Assembly (NCBI GenBank): GCA_021108185.1
Contig: JAIORJ010000182.1
Coordinates: forward strand, 1-64,000
Reading direction: 5' to 3'
Origin: Methanococcoides sp.
GTDB taxonomy: Archaea > Halobacteriota > Methanosarcinia > Methanosarcinales > Methanosarcinaceae
Length of the DNA: 64,000 nt
Under the pieces are notes generated by a model. The model was not told the DNA's origin. It searched no databases and saw nothing but the letters and a program-made list of their open reading frames with translations. Below, one piece after another: positions 1 to 8,565 of this stretch; positions within the stretch are counted from its first letter, which is position 1, and the number at the start of each line of letters is the position of its first letter. A program made the translations under genes and the position numbers.

Positions 1-1216
1 CAGCATCCGGACTGCTACCTGAACCCATGGATATCCTCTTGATACGCGCACTACCAATAAGTCTTGGATTGAGGAGCTCCTCATCGGTCATGGAGTCCAT
101 AAGAACACGATAACCTTTCATTTTATCTTCAGTGACCTTGTAAGCATCATCTGAGAGCTTAGCCCCCAGGCCCCCAAGAGGAAGCATCTGCATGATCTGT
201 TTCATAGGACCCATCTTGTTCATTGCCTCAAGTTGTGAATACATGTCCTTGAGAGTGAAACGGCCCCGCATCATGGCCTCCATGTCAATGTCCTCTTCGG
301 AAAGGGTCTCCTCTGCTTTTTCGATTAGTGATTTGATATCACCCATACCAAGAAGACGGGAAATGAACCTGTCCGGTTCGAACTTCTCGAGGTCATCAGG
401 GGTTTCGCCCACACCGATGAAAGCAATGGCGGAATTTGTCTCGGAGACAGCGGACAATGCCCCACCACCTTTTGCAGTACCATCCAGTTTGGAGATGACA
501 ACTCCGGAAATACCCACCGAATCATTGAAAGCCCTTGCCTGCTCACTTGCCTGCTGACCAATAGCACCATCAAGGACCAGTAACGTGTAATCCGGTTGTG
601 CTACCTTGTGGATCTGCTCCATCTCATCGATGAGGTCAGCTTCCAGAGAGTGACGGCCAGCAGTATCCACGATAAGTACATCGTTCTTCTCAAGCTCCGC
701 CAATCCTCTTTCCACGATCCCCACAGCATCGGGATTACCTTCTTCGCCGTAGAAGGGAACGTTCAATTTGTCACAAAGGGTCTTCAACTGTTGATAAGCA
801 CCCGGACGGAACGTATCTGCACAAACGACCGCAGGCTTCATTCCTTTTCTCTGGAAATAGCGAGATAGTTTGGAAGTGGTAGTGGTCTTACCACTGCCCT
901 GCAGACCGACCATCATGATAGTTTGAGGCTTTAGCGGAATGTCAGCGCTTCTGCCTACTATACTGATGAGTTCCTGATAAACGATCTTGATGACATGCTC
1001 ACGCGGGTTCATGCCTGGCGGAACTTCTTCCTTCAAGGCACGTTCCTTGATGTGACTGGACATCTGCATTACAAGCTTGACATTGACATCCGCCTGCAGC
1101 AATGCCCTTTGTATATCCTTTACGACCTCAGTGACCGTTCTTTCATCGATGCGCCCAGCGCCGACCAGTTTCTTTAAAGCGTCCTGAAGGGAACTGCCGA
1201 GTTTATCCATTACCAT
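1..1216 (-). CDS. srp54: Signal recognition particle GTPase SRP54 (3' end beyond window)
   Basis: GTPase of the signal recognition particle. It binds 7S RNA and signal peptides and docks on FtsY to bring ribosomes to SecYEG. About 405 codons are visible: the N domain (first ~90 residues), then the G domain with P-loop [18 protein letters not shown] and [11 protein letters not shown], and the beginning of the Met-rich M domain. The last few dozen residues lie left of base 1, so the gene is cut by the window and not truncated in nature. The start [14 protein letters not shown] matches the family N-terminus and has a GGATGATC-type ribosome site just upstream; a second in-frame ATG lies two codons on. 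SecY lies far away at 46.8-48.3 kb. The identification is secure. Confidence 0.96.
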   Translation of the reverse strand, partial: MVMDKLGSSLQDALKKLVGAGRIDERTVTEVVKDIQRALLQADVNVKLVMQMSSHIKERALKEEVPPGMNPREHVIKIVYQELISIVGRSADIPLKPQTIMMVGLQGSGKTTTTSKLSRYFQRKGMKPAVVCADTFRPGAYQQLKTLCDKLNVPFYGEEGNPDAVGIVERGLAELEKNDVLIVDTAGRHSLEADLIDEMEQIHKVAQPDYTLLVLDGAIGQQASEQARAFNDSVGISGVVISKLDGTAKGGGALSAVSETNSAIAFIGVGETPDDLEKFEPDRFISRLLGMGDIKSLIEKAEETLSEEDIDMEAMMRGRFTLKDMYSQLEAMNKMGPMKQIMQMLPLGGLGAKLSDDAYKVTEDKMKGYRVLMDSMTDEELLNPRLIGSARIKRISMGSGSSPDA

Positions 1217-1420
1217 ATAATGATCATCCTGTGAAATTGATATAAAATGAAGTATGATTTAATGTGTGATTTCCTGAAACAAAGAGGTGAGCTTTATTTA
1301 ATAACCTTTTGAAAACAATAGTAATTAAAATAGAAAATATTTAAACTTATAGAACCAGAACAAAGATATAAAGTTAGATCAGTATTTGTGAAATTAATAT
1401 TAGAAAAATAGTAGATTGAA

Positions 1421-1495
1421 TAGCGGGGGATGGATTCGAACCATCGGTCTACGGGTTATGAGCCCGTCGGGATCTCCTGGCTACCCCACCCCGCT
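1421..1495 (-). tRNA. Initiator tRNA-Met (CAT)
   Basis: A complete cloverleaf is readable on the minus strand: acceptor AGCGGGG paired with CCCCGCT, T-loop GTTCGAATC and anticodon CAT in loop CTCATAA. The A1-U72 pair and the run of GGG/CCC pairs in the anticodon stem are marks of archaeal initiator tRNA. The discriminator is A, and CCA is not encoded. It lies between srp54 and the zinc-ribbon gene and has its own spacer on both sides. Confidence 0.95.
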
Positions 1496-1691
1496 AAGAG
1501 TGAGTTATTCATGCATTGTGTGACTGTACCACACTTGCAACCCTACTACTGCGCACTGGCATATATAGTTTGCGTACAACCTGCCTTTGGGAACTACTTT
1601 TGCCCCCTGTTAAGGTATAGATAAGGATAACAAATGATATCAGGCCATAAATCTTTAAATATATCGCAACTAATAGGGAATCGGTGAACAG

Positions 1692-2120
1692 ATGCCACAT
1701 AAATGTACCCGATGTGAAAAGATATTCGAAGACGGAGCCGAAGTAATTCTAAGCGGCTGTCCGAACTGTGGCTGGAACAAGTTCCTTTATGTAAAGGACA
1801 TGGAGCCTGAAGAAGAAGCCAAAGAAAAAGAGGTCCAAGTACAGCCAGAGATAGTGGACAGTGTAGAAAAGGACATCCCGGCAGAACAGTTCATCAGAGA
1901 AATAGATGATATCATCGGCATTGGACATCAGGAAAGAGAAGGAGTTGAAGAAGAAGGAGAACGCGTAGAGTCCGTAAGAATACTCGGACCTGGCTCCTAT
2001 GAACTGAACCTAAGCTCCCTCTTTGAAAGGGAAGAGATAGTCATGGCCATCAAACAGGATGGAACATATGCAGTAGACCTCTCCTCTGCTTTCAGAAAGA
2101 AAAAGAAGAAACACAATTGA
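1692..2120 (+). CDS. OapC/ArvC-like zinc-ribbon protein
   Basis: A 142-residue protein. Its N-terminal zinc ribbon has CTRC (residues 5-8) and CPNC (24-27); a highly acidic linker follows, then a conserved C-terminal block (VRILGPGSYELNL... and EEIVMAIKQDGTYAVDL) ending in a lysine-rich tail. This architecture matches the euryarchaeal OapC/ArvC family as I know it, whose haloarchaeal member is tied to a Ras-like GTPase (OapA/ArvA) implicated in vesicle formation. The GTPase and OapB partner are not in this window, so the role here is inferred from family only. A TATA-like CTTTAAATATATC lies at about 1653-1665 and GGTGA sits just before the ATG, which supports a separate transcript divergent from the initiator tRNA. 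Confidence 0.75.
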   Translation: MPHKCTRCEKIFEDGAEVILSGCPNCGWNKFLYVKDMEPEEEAKEKEVQVQPEIVDSVEKDIPAEQFIREIDDIIGIGHQEREGVEEEGERVESVRILGPGSYELNLSSLFEREEIVMAIKQDGTYAVDLSSAFRKKKKKHN

Positions 2121-2195
2121 ATCATCAAATGCATCAATTGATCCTAGATCCCTACAATTCATTTCAAGAGGTCATCATTGAAGTCTGGGGAGTGG

Positions 2196-2957
2196 ATGAC
2201 AGGAACCTATGACAGAAAATGGGAAATTGACTTCCTGAGAGGAATAGCGATCATACTGATGGTTTTTTTCCATCTGCTCTATGACCTTGAGTTCCTAGGT
2301 TACCATGAAAGTAATGCCCAGACAGGGATCGTTTACCTGATAGGAAGAGCAGCAGCAATTTTATTCATATTCGTAGCAGGTATATCACTCACCTTAAGCT
2401 TCTCAAAGCAACTTGAGCTGGGGCAGACCAAACCTAAATTTACAAAATATGTAAAAAGAGGATTGAAGATATTTTTGTGGGGGATGGTAATAACTGCCGG
2501 AAGTTACATCTTTTTGAAAGAAGGTATCATCATATTCGGAGTACTCCATTTCGTAGGAGTTGCCATAATACTTTCATATCCATTTCTGAAATATCGCATC
2601 CCAAGCCTGGTTACAGCTATTTTGATAATGATCACCTGGATGCTTTTACGAACAATTACAATAGAACAGCCCTGGCTGTTATGGATAGGTATCCAGCCAA
2701 CAGGATTTAGATCATACGATTATTTCCCGTTGATCCCATGGTTCGGAGTGATGTTAATAGGCATTTTTACAGGAAATGAACTTTATCCGCAATACAAAAG
2801 GAAGTTTGCCCTTTCGGACATTTCCGAGCTTATCCCCATAAGGATATTAACTTATATGGGTAAACGATCACTGCTTATCTATCTGCTTCATCAACCAGTA
2901 CTGATAGCTATCCTCTACATTGCAGGATTTGCAGACCTAGGCCAGTTCACATTATGA
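2196..2957 (+). CDS. DUF1624 (heparan-alpha-glucosaminide N-acetyltransferase-like) membrane protein
   Basis: A polytopic membrane protein of 253 residues with about seven hydrophobic helices. It opens with the family motif RKWEIDFLRGIAIILMV followed by FFHLLYDLEFLG, typical of DUF1624/acyltransferase-3-like proteins thought to acylate surface sugars or lipids; the substrate is unknown. The C-terminal helix contains the conserved LLIYLLHQPVL segment. The ATG at 2196 with GGGGAGTGG directly upstream is preferred. A TTG at 2178 with GAGGTCATC before it would add six residues and cannot be excluded. The gene ends 12 bases from the end of dinB, to which it is convergent. Confidence 0.75.
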   Translation: MTGTYDRKWEIDFLRGIAIILMVFFHLLYDLEFLGYHESNAQTGIVYLIGRAAAILFIFVAGISLTLSFSKQLELGQTKPKFTKYVKRGLKIFLWGMVITAGSYIFLKEGIIIFGVLHFVGVAIILSYPFLKYRIPSLVTAILIMITWMLLRTITIEQPWLLWIGIQPTGFRSYDYFPLIPWFGVMLIGIFTGNELYPQYKRKFALSDISELIPIRILTYMGKRSLLIYLLHQPVLIAILYIAGFADLGQFTL

Positions 2958-2969
2958 AATGAATGATGC

Positions 2970-4034
2970 TTAGAAGAAATCCGAAAGTCGGGTCTGCCTT
3001 TCATCGAGCTTGTCCAGTTTTGTGACACCCACACCCAACAGGCGTAATTTATTTGTTCCACTGAATTCCTGAAGCAACACTTTTGCCGTTTTCTTTATAG
3101 TAACAATGTCATCGGAATGAGCAGCAAGTGTTTTTGCTCTTGTATAGGTTGTGAAATCTGCAAATCTGACCTTTATTGTAACGGTCTTGAACAAATATTT
3201 CTTCTTTGAAAGGGAAGCATGGACATGCTCTGAGAGAGTATCCACCACACTTTCCAGATATTCCATATCAGAAGTATCCTTATCGAAAGTGTCCTCTTTA
3301 CTGATGGACTTTATATCCCCGCTTTCCTGAACTTTTCGCCCATCAACACCATTGGCAAGCTGATGCATGACCAGACCGAACTTACCAAACTTCTCGCGCA
3401 ATTCCTGGACATCATATACAGCAAGTTCCCCGATCGTCCCGATACCCATCTGCTCTAGCATTACACTCGTTTTCTTACCAACACCCGATATTCGGGAAAC
3501 ATCCAGAGGATAAAGGAAAGAACGGACATCCTCAGGGCGCACAATAGTCAAACCATCGGGTTTTTGGAAATCTGATGCTATTTTAGCAATGGACTTGTTA
3601 GGGCCGATACCGACTGAACAGGTGATACCCTCCTTTTGAAAGACATCTTCTTTTATCTGTAACGCCAGTTTTTCAGCCTCATCAAGCCCGGAAACGACAT
3701 TGGAAACATCAAGATAAGCTTCATCCACACTTACTTGCTGGAACTTTGAAGAATAGCCCCTGAGCAGTTCCATAATGGAGTTGGAGACCTTCTTGTACAG
3801 AGGCATGTTAACACGCAGATATACAGCTTCAGGACAGAGGCGATATGCTTTTGAGATAGCCATTGCGGACTTTATCCCAAACTCACGTGCCTCATAGGAA
3901 CAGGTGCTTACAACACCCCTGCTACCCTCTTGCAGCGGATCAGAGCCAACCACAACAGGCAACCCTTTGAGTGTAGGATCTGCAGCTACTTCCACGGATG
4001 AATAGAAGCTGTCCATGTCAATATGAAAGATCAT
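2970..4034 (-). CDS. dinB: DNA polymerase IV (Y family)
   Basis: Translesion DNA polymerase, 354 residues. The start MIFHIDMDSFYSSVE carries the first catalytic aspartates and the steric-gate region, SVDEAYLDVS carries the second acidic pair, and ISGVGKKT is the thumb helix-hairpin-helix. The little-finger domain follows. The last residues QTRLSDFF form a PCNA-interacting PIP box, so the protein probably binds the sliding clamp. The frame stays open 36 codons upstream of this ATG, but that extension has no family similarity, so the shorter start is taken. It is monocistronic and convergent with the upstream membrane protein gene. Confidence 0.95.
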   Translation of the reverse strand: MIFHIDMDSFYSSVEVAADPTLKGLPVVVGSDPLQEGSRGVVSTCSYEAREFGIKSAMAISKAYRLCPEAVYLRVNMPLYKKVSNSIMELLRGYSSKFQQVSVDEAYLDVSNVVSGLDEAEKLALQIKEDVFQKEGITCSVGIGPNKSIAKIASDFQKPDGLTIVRPEDVRSFLYPLDVSRISGVGKKTSVMLEQMGIGTIGELAVYDVQELREKFGKFGLVMHQLANGVDGRKVQESGDIKSISKEDTFDKDTSDMEYLESVVDTLSEHVHASLSKKKYLFKTVTIKVRFADFTTYTRAKTLAAHSDDIVTIKKTAKVLLQEFSGTNKLRLLGVGVTKLDKLDERQTRLSDFF

Positions 4035-4169
4035 TTTAATAGTCTCACCAGCCCATTCATAAACAACATGATTGAAAATGTTTGTGCACATTAGCAGACA
4101 TTCAGCAAAGGATTTAATCCATAAAGGACATTGAGGATTCATAACGTATCGAGATATAGGAAATGAACA

Positions 4170-4460
4170 ATGTATAGGTACATAGCCATTGCAGCATATT
4201 GCGTAGTCCTTTTCCTTACACTTCGTGATATCAGGATATTTCGCCGCACAAAATTTGATTCATACAGAAAGGGAGCAATTAAAGGGATAGTTGCATCCAC
4301 AGTAGTACTACTGGGTATAATCGTAGTAGAGATCAATGCAGATATCGGACTGGTGATAGTTTTCATAGGTCTTTACATAAACCGCAAAGGGATGCGTGAA
4401 AACGTATTCAATGAAGCGAACACTGTTGAGCGACTTCTGGGAAAGAGCGATATAAATTGA
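4170..4460 (+). CDS. Small membrane protein of unknown function
   Basis: A 96-residue protein. It has a hydrophobic N-terminal helix (residues 4-17), a basic loop (RDIRIFRRTKFDSYRKG), two further hydrophobic segments (about 38-52 and 55-70) and a polar tail. I do not recognise a characterised family. The gene is divergent from dinB and about 120 bases upstream of the eS17 gene. Codon use is similar to neighbouring genes and the start has no strong ribosome site, so the call rests on the coherent membrane topology. Confidence 0.55.
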   Translation: MYRYIAIAAYCVVLFLTLRDIRIFRRTKFDSYRKGAIKGIVASTVVLLGIIVVEINADIGLVIVFIGLYINRKGMRENVFNEANTVERLLGKSDIN

Positions 4461-4579
4461 GCAGCCACCTTCAAATAAAGCATTAGAAGATGCCCTCAAT
4501 CCAAAAGATATAAATGTAAAGGTTTTCTATAAGGCGATACTCTTAATTATATCTATCTAAATTTACTGGAGATACTTAA

Positions 4580-4774
4580 ATGGGAAATATTAGACAAACA
4601 CATATCAAGAACATTTCATTCCGTCTGGTCGAGAACTATGGAGACGTTTTTACAACAGATTTTGACAAGAACAAGCTTCTCGTCTCTCAATACACAACTA
4701 TCGAGGGCAAAGTAATCAGAAACCGTGTAGCAGGTTACGTTACCCGCAAGATCAGATATCCAAAATTAATTTAA
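4580..4774 (+). CDS. rps17e: Ribosomal protein eS17
   Basis: Small-subunit protein eS17, found in archaea and eukaryotes, 64 residues. The whole chain matches the family ([20 protein letters not shown] at the start, [12 protein letters not shown] near the end). GGAGAT lies upstream of the ATG. It is followed after 19 bases by dapA; linkage of eS17 to dapA and dapB is common in methanogens, so these are probably co-transcribed. Confidence 0.95.
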   Translation: MGNIRQTHIKNISFRLVENYGDVFTTDFDKNKLLVSQYTTIEGKVIRNRVAGYVTRKIRYPKLI

Positions 4775-4793
4775 GTCCGGGAAGTGGAACGCT

Positions 4794-5669
4794 ATGTTCG
4801 AAGGAGTATTACCGGCGCTTATAACTCCGTTCACGAAGGATGACACCATCGACAGGACCGGTCTGATAAAGAATATCGAATTTGCAGAGAATGGCAAAGT
4901 GACCGGTGTAGTTGTCTGTGGTACCACAGGTGAATCTGCCACATTATCTACGGCAGAGCACATGGAGGTCATCGACATCGCAGTAGAATGTGCGAACGTA
5001 CCGGTAGTTGCCGGCACTGGCTCGAACAATACGGCTGAAGCAGTGGAACTAACAAAACACGCCGAAGAGGCCGGAGCCTCAGGTGCTCTTGTAATATCCC
5101 CATATTACAACAAACCGAACAAAGCGGGACTTATATCCCATTTTAGAACAATAGCAGAAGCAGTGGAAATACCTATTGTGCTCTACAACGTGCCTTCACG
5201 TACAGGGCAGGACATTCCACTGGAAGTTATCACAGAGCTTGCCAAGATCGATAATATTGTAGGGATCAAGGAAGCAAGCAGTAGTATTGACAAAGCATCA
5301 CAGATAATCGAGAACACAATGGACGAGGACTTCATGGTCACATCAGGAGATGATGGACTTACCTTACCCATGATGAGTATCGGCGGATGTGGTGTTATAT
5401 CCGTGGTAGCTAACATTGTGCCGGACAGAATGAGCAGGCTTGTCAATGCCTTCAACGAAGGCGACACAACAACCGCTCAGCAGTTGCACTATGAAATAGC
5501 TCCACTTATACGTGCTCTTTTCACAGAAACTAACCCAGTACCAATAAAGCGTGCAATGGACCTTGTCGGCCTCAATGCAGGTCACTTAAGGCCACCCCTT
5601 GCACCGATCAGTGCTGAAAACGATAAGCTCCTTACAGATTGTCTTAAAGGACTCGGGTGTCTACAATGA
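4794..5669 (+). CDS. dapA: 4-hydroxy-tetrahydrodipicolinate synthase
   Basis: Condenses pyruvate with aspartate-semialdehyde, the first step of the lysine/diaminopimelate branch. The 291-residue TIM barrel shows CGTTGESATL (dihydroxyacid-binding loop), VLYNVPSRTG with the catalytic tyrosine and GIKEAS with the Schiff-base lysine. Full length for the family. Its stop overlaps the dapB start as ATGA, so the two genes are translationally coupled. Confidence 0.97.
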   Translation: MFEGVLPALITPFTKDDTIDRTGLIKNIEFAENGKVTGVVVCGTTGESATLSTAEHMEVIDIAVECANVPVVAGTGSNNTAEAVELTKHAEEAGASGALVISPYYNKPNKAGLISHFRTIAEAVEIPIVLYNVPSRTGQDIPLEVITELAKIDNIVGIKEASSSIDKASQIIENTMDEDFMVTSGDDGLTLPMMSIGGCGVISVVANIVPDRMSRLVNAFNEGDTTTAQQLHYEIAPLIRALFTETNPVPIKRAMDLVGLNAGHLRPPLAPISAENDKLLTDCLKGLGCLQ

Positions 5670-6457
5670 TAAACGCAGGAGTTACAGGCGCTTCCGGACG
5701 AATGGGGAAGCTCATCATCGAGAACATCATAAAGATGGAAGGAATACAGCTCTCTTCCGCTTTTGACCTTATGAACATCGGCAAGGATGTAGGAGAGGTT
5801 GCACAAGTCGGGAAGCTCAACGTGAGCATCTCTGATGTAGCTGATATGGGAACCGTTCTGAAGGAATCAAAGACCGATGTTGTCATTGATTTCACCATTG
5901 CCCCTGCAACCGCTGCAAACGCACCCGTAGTAGCTGGAGCCGGAGTTGACCTCATTATAGGAACAACCGGATTCAGTGAAGAACAACGTGCTACCATCGA
6001 AGATGCCATAAGCAGGAACGGCACCTCAGCAGTTATCTCACCGAACTATTCAGTTGGTGTCAATGTCTTTTTTAAGATACTTCAGGAAACCGCAAAGTAC
6101 CTTTCAGAATATGACATTGAGATAATCGAAGCTCACCACAACCAGAAAAAAGATGCACCAAGCGGAACTGCCATGAAAGCAGCAGAGGTCATCAGTGAGA
6201 CTTTAGGTGGCAAGGACTTTGTTTACGGACGCGAAGGTCTCGCACCAAGGGATAAAGAGATCGGCATACATGCAGTTCGCGGAGGAGACATCGTTGGCGA
6301 TCATACAGTCCTCTTTGCCGGAGACGGCGAAAGGATAGAGATCAAGCATCAGGCACATTCCAGAAATGCATTTGCATCAGGCGCAGTAAAAGCAGCCATC
6401 TGGATAAAGAATGCAGGACCAGGCATCCATACAATGGATGATATACTGGGCTTCTGA
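5666..6457 (+). CDS. dapB: 4-hydroxy-tetrahydrodipicolinate reductase
   Basis: NAD(P)H-dependent reductase following DapA in lysine synthesis, 263 residues. The Rossmann motif GVTGASGRMG is at the N-terminus, and the substrate-binding/catalytic signature HHNQKKDAPSGTA lies near residue 155. The ATG overlapping the dapA stop is chosen over an in-frame GTG at 5657, because MINAGVTGASGRMG is the usual N-terminus. No further lysine genes follow; the next gene is on the other strand. Confidence 0.97.
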   Translation: MINAGVTGASGRMGKLIIENIIKMEGIQLSSAFDLMNIGKDVGEVAQVGKLNVSISDVADMGTVLKESKTDVVIDFTIAPATAANAPVVAGAGVDLIIGTTGFSEEQRATIEDAISRNGTSAVISPNYSVGVNVFFKILQETAKYLSEYDIEIIEAHHNQKKDAPSGTAMKAAEVISETLGGKDFVYGREGLAPRDKEIGIHAVRGGDIVGDHTVLFAGDGERIEIKHQAHSRNAFASGAVKAAIWIKNAGPGIHTMDDILGF

Positions 6458-6492
6458 CCCTTTTTTCATTAAATTAAAAATAGAAAAGATGT

Positions 6493-6512
6493 GAGCATCA
6501 GAGCAGATGCTC
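6493..6512 (-). terminator. Hairpin terminator for pyrB-pyrI
   Basis: Perfect 7-bp inverted repeat GAGCATC/GATGCTC with a 6-base loop. It overlaps the last codons of pyrI and is followed on the minus strand by a T-rich stretch (about 6455-6485). The same T-rich region contains a TTTTTT run on the plus strand just after dapB, so the spacer probably ends transcription from both sides. Confidence 0.5.
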
Positions 6513-6977
6513 TCCTATATCATCTGAAATGATGCGTTCACAATATGAACAGCGAAGAATGGACCTCCGCCCATTGGAACTTACCGCAAATTTCGAAGTC
6601 ACCGGTTCATTGCTATTAGAGATACAGTTCGGATTTATACACCTGACAACGCCCTCGATCTGTGAATGGATATGAACAATATCTTTTTCAGATACCTCGA
6701 AATTCCTGATGATATTGATGGTTGCATTAGGAGCTATCAGAGCGATCTTATCGACCTCTTCAACATTGAGTTCCCTGCCTTCGATCTTGACAACATCCTT
6801 TCGACCATGAATACTGGGTGCATTGATAAGTACACTTACAACCCTTGACGAGGAAGTTGGTATATTCAATATCTTAAGAACGTTCAACGCCTGTCCGGCA
6901 TTAATGTGATCTATAACAGTACCATTCTCAATGGGATGTACACGTATCTCACGTATTTGTTGATCTTCAATGCTCAT
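6498..6977 (-). CDS. pyrI: Aspartate carbamoyltransferase regulatory chain
   Basis: Regulatory subunit of aspartate transcarbamoylase, 159 residues. The N-terminal allosteric domain begins IREIRVHPIENGTVIDH, where nucleotide effectors bind. The C-terminal zinc domain has cysteines in CINPNC and CSYC, which hold the contact to PyrB. The start overlaps the pyrB stop by four bases (ATGA). An open upstream extension of 25 codons lies inside pyrB and is not used. Confidence 0.96.
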   Translation of the reverse strand: MSIEDQQIREIRVHPIENGTVIDHINAGQALNVLKILNIPTSSSRVVSVLINAPSIHGRKDVVKIEGRELNVEEVDKIALIAPNATINIIRNFEVSEKDIVHIHSQIEGVVRCINPNCISNSNEPVTSKFAVSSNGRRSILRCSYCERIISDDIGEHLL

Positions 6978-7900
6978 TCCAATGCCCCCATAACAAGTGC
7001 AAGAAGTGCCATTCTGACCGGAACGCCATAGAATGACTGTTTGAAATAACACGCATGCTTAGTATTATCCACCCTTGGATCTATCTCATTCGTCCTCGGC
7101 AGCGGATGCATTACCTTCAGCTCAGGTTTCGCTTTCTCAAGAAGTTCAGGAGTGATCAGCAGACTGTTGGCCACCTTACGATACTCCGCAGGATCTGGAA
7201 AACGCTCCTTCTGAACCCTTGTAGCATAAAGCACATCGATATCCTCAATGGCATCCTCTATAGATTCGGTCTCTGTAACCTTTATGTTCCTACTCTTAAG
7301 GTCCTCGATGATCTCAGCAGGCAACCGCAACTCTTTCGGAGAAATAAGCGTTATCTCAGCACCATAAAGAGAAAGGGCATAGCAAAGCGAATGCACAGTC
7401 CGGCCATACTTCAGATCCCCCGCAAGAGCTATCTTCAAACCATCCAGATGGCTTTCCCTGCGTATGGTATAAAGATCAAGGAATGTCTGCGTAGGATGAT
7501 GCCCTGCCCCATCCCCTGCATTCAATATGGGAACCGATGAGAACTCCGAAGCAAGCTGTGCAGCTCCTTCTTTATTGTGCCTGAGAACTATTGCATTAGC
7601 ATATCCATCCACCACACGAATGGTATCTGCAAGGGTCTCCCCTTTTGCAATTGAGCTTGCATCCACTGAACCAAGACTTAAGACATCCCCGCCAAGACGC
7701 ATCATTGCGGTCTCAAAGGACATACGAGTTCTCGTACTTGGCTCAAAGAACATCACACCAAGTACCTTGCCCTTCAAAATATCTGACTTCGTCTTGTCCC
7801 TGGCTATGGGTTCAAGCATTTCTGCAGTATTGAGGACATGATCGATCATATCCCTTGAAAAGGATTTCATAGAAATAATATGCAAGTCTTTGAACGTCAT
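6974..7900 (-). CDS. pyrB: Aspartate carbamoyltransferase catalytic chain
   Basis: Makes N-carbamoyl-aspartate in pyrimidine synthesis, 308 residues. The carbamoyl-phosphate loop STRTRMSFE, the active-site stretch GDGAGHHPTQ and the C-terminal HPLPR are all present. Coupled to pyrI downstream, so the complex is made as catalytic trimers with regulatory dimers. The promoter must lie in the 96-base AT-rich gap to the DUF5788 gene. Confidence 0.97.
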   Translation of the reverse strand: MTFKDLHIISMKSFSRDMIDHVLNTAEMLEPIARDKTKSDILKGKVLGVMFFEPSTRTRMSFETAMMRLGGDVLSLGSVDASSIAKGETLADTIRVVDGYANAIVLRHNKEGAAQLASEFSSVPILNAGDGAGHHPTQTFLDLYTIRRESHLDGLKIALAGDLKYGRTVHSLCYALSLYGAEITLISPKELRLPAEIIEDLKSRNIKVTETESIEDAIEDIDVLYATRVQKERFPDPAEYRKVANSLLITPELLEKAKPELKVMHPLPRTNEIDPRVDNTKHACYFKQSFYGVPVRMALLALVMGALE

Positions 7901-7996
7901 TCACCGTGAAGAAGAATTGCATGAAATATAATGTTTACCTATAATAAGTTATGATCAGAAAAAAATATTAATCTAATGAAGAGATGTATCCGTTCA

Positions 7997-8440
7997 TTAG
8001 TCAAGTTCAGCCAGGAACTTCATCCAGCCCTTTGTATCTTTAACGGTACACTTCCTAGCCTCTTCCTTGAATTTATGCATGCGCTCAGGACCTGGCAATT
8101 CCTCGATCTCCTTCAGGTCCATGACAGCACGCAAAAGCCCCGCAGTCTTATCGAAGATCTCTTTTGCCTCCCCAACGGTCATCTTATCCGTACCCAGCAT
8201 ATGCTCAAAGGATCGTGCCTTCTCGGAAAGAGAAAGAATACACTGTTCGATTCGTTCCTTATCAGCATCGTTCAAACTTGGCTTATTGATAAGCTCCCAG
8301 GTTATCTCATGAAGCGGGATCATTTTACCGTTGATCTCCACCTCATCGGGTATCCTTTCACCACACCAGAATAACTGACGATGAAGTCCCTCAAGGAACT
8401 TTTTGCGCTGCTTCTCGGTCAATATATCTTCTTCTACCAT
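7997..8440 (-). CDS. DUF5788-like archaeal protein
   Basis: A 147-residue soluble, charged, mostly helical protein. The sequence (LTEKQRKKFLEGLHRQLFWCGERIP near the start) resembles a conserved methanogen family of unknown function that I recall as DUF5788. No catalytic motif or membrane segment is visible. It reads in the same direction as pyrB-pyrI but is separated by 96 AT-rich bases. Confidence 0.65.
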   Translation of the reverse strand: MVEEDILTEKQRKKFLEGLHRQLFWCGERIPDEVEINGKMIPLHEITWELINKPSLNDADKERIEQCILSLSEKARSFEHMLGTDKMTVGEAKEIFDKTAGLLRAVMDLKEIEELPGPERMHKFKEEARKCTVKDTKGWMKFLAELD

Positions 8441-8565
8441 AATATGAGCTCATTAATAATGACTTACTTTTAACAAATAGCATCAACTATTAAGTATTAT
8501 AACCATATACCCGGTTTGATTTATACTTATTCAACTACACTACGTAAGTTCCAAAGGGTGATCAT

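Noticed and set aside
2178-2195. TTG start for the DUF1624 protein
   Set aside because: It has a plausible site, but the ATG at 2196 gives the more usual N-terminus; left as an alternative.
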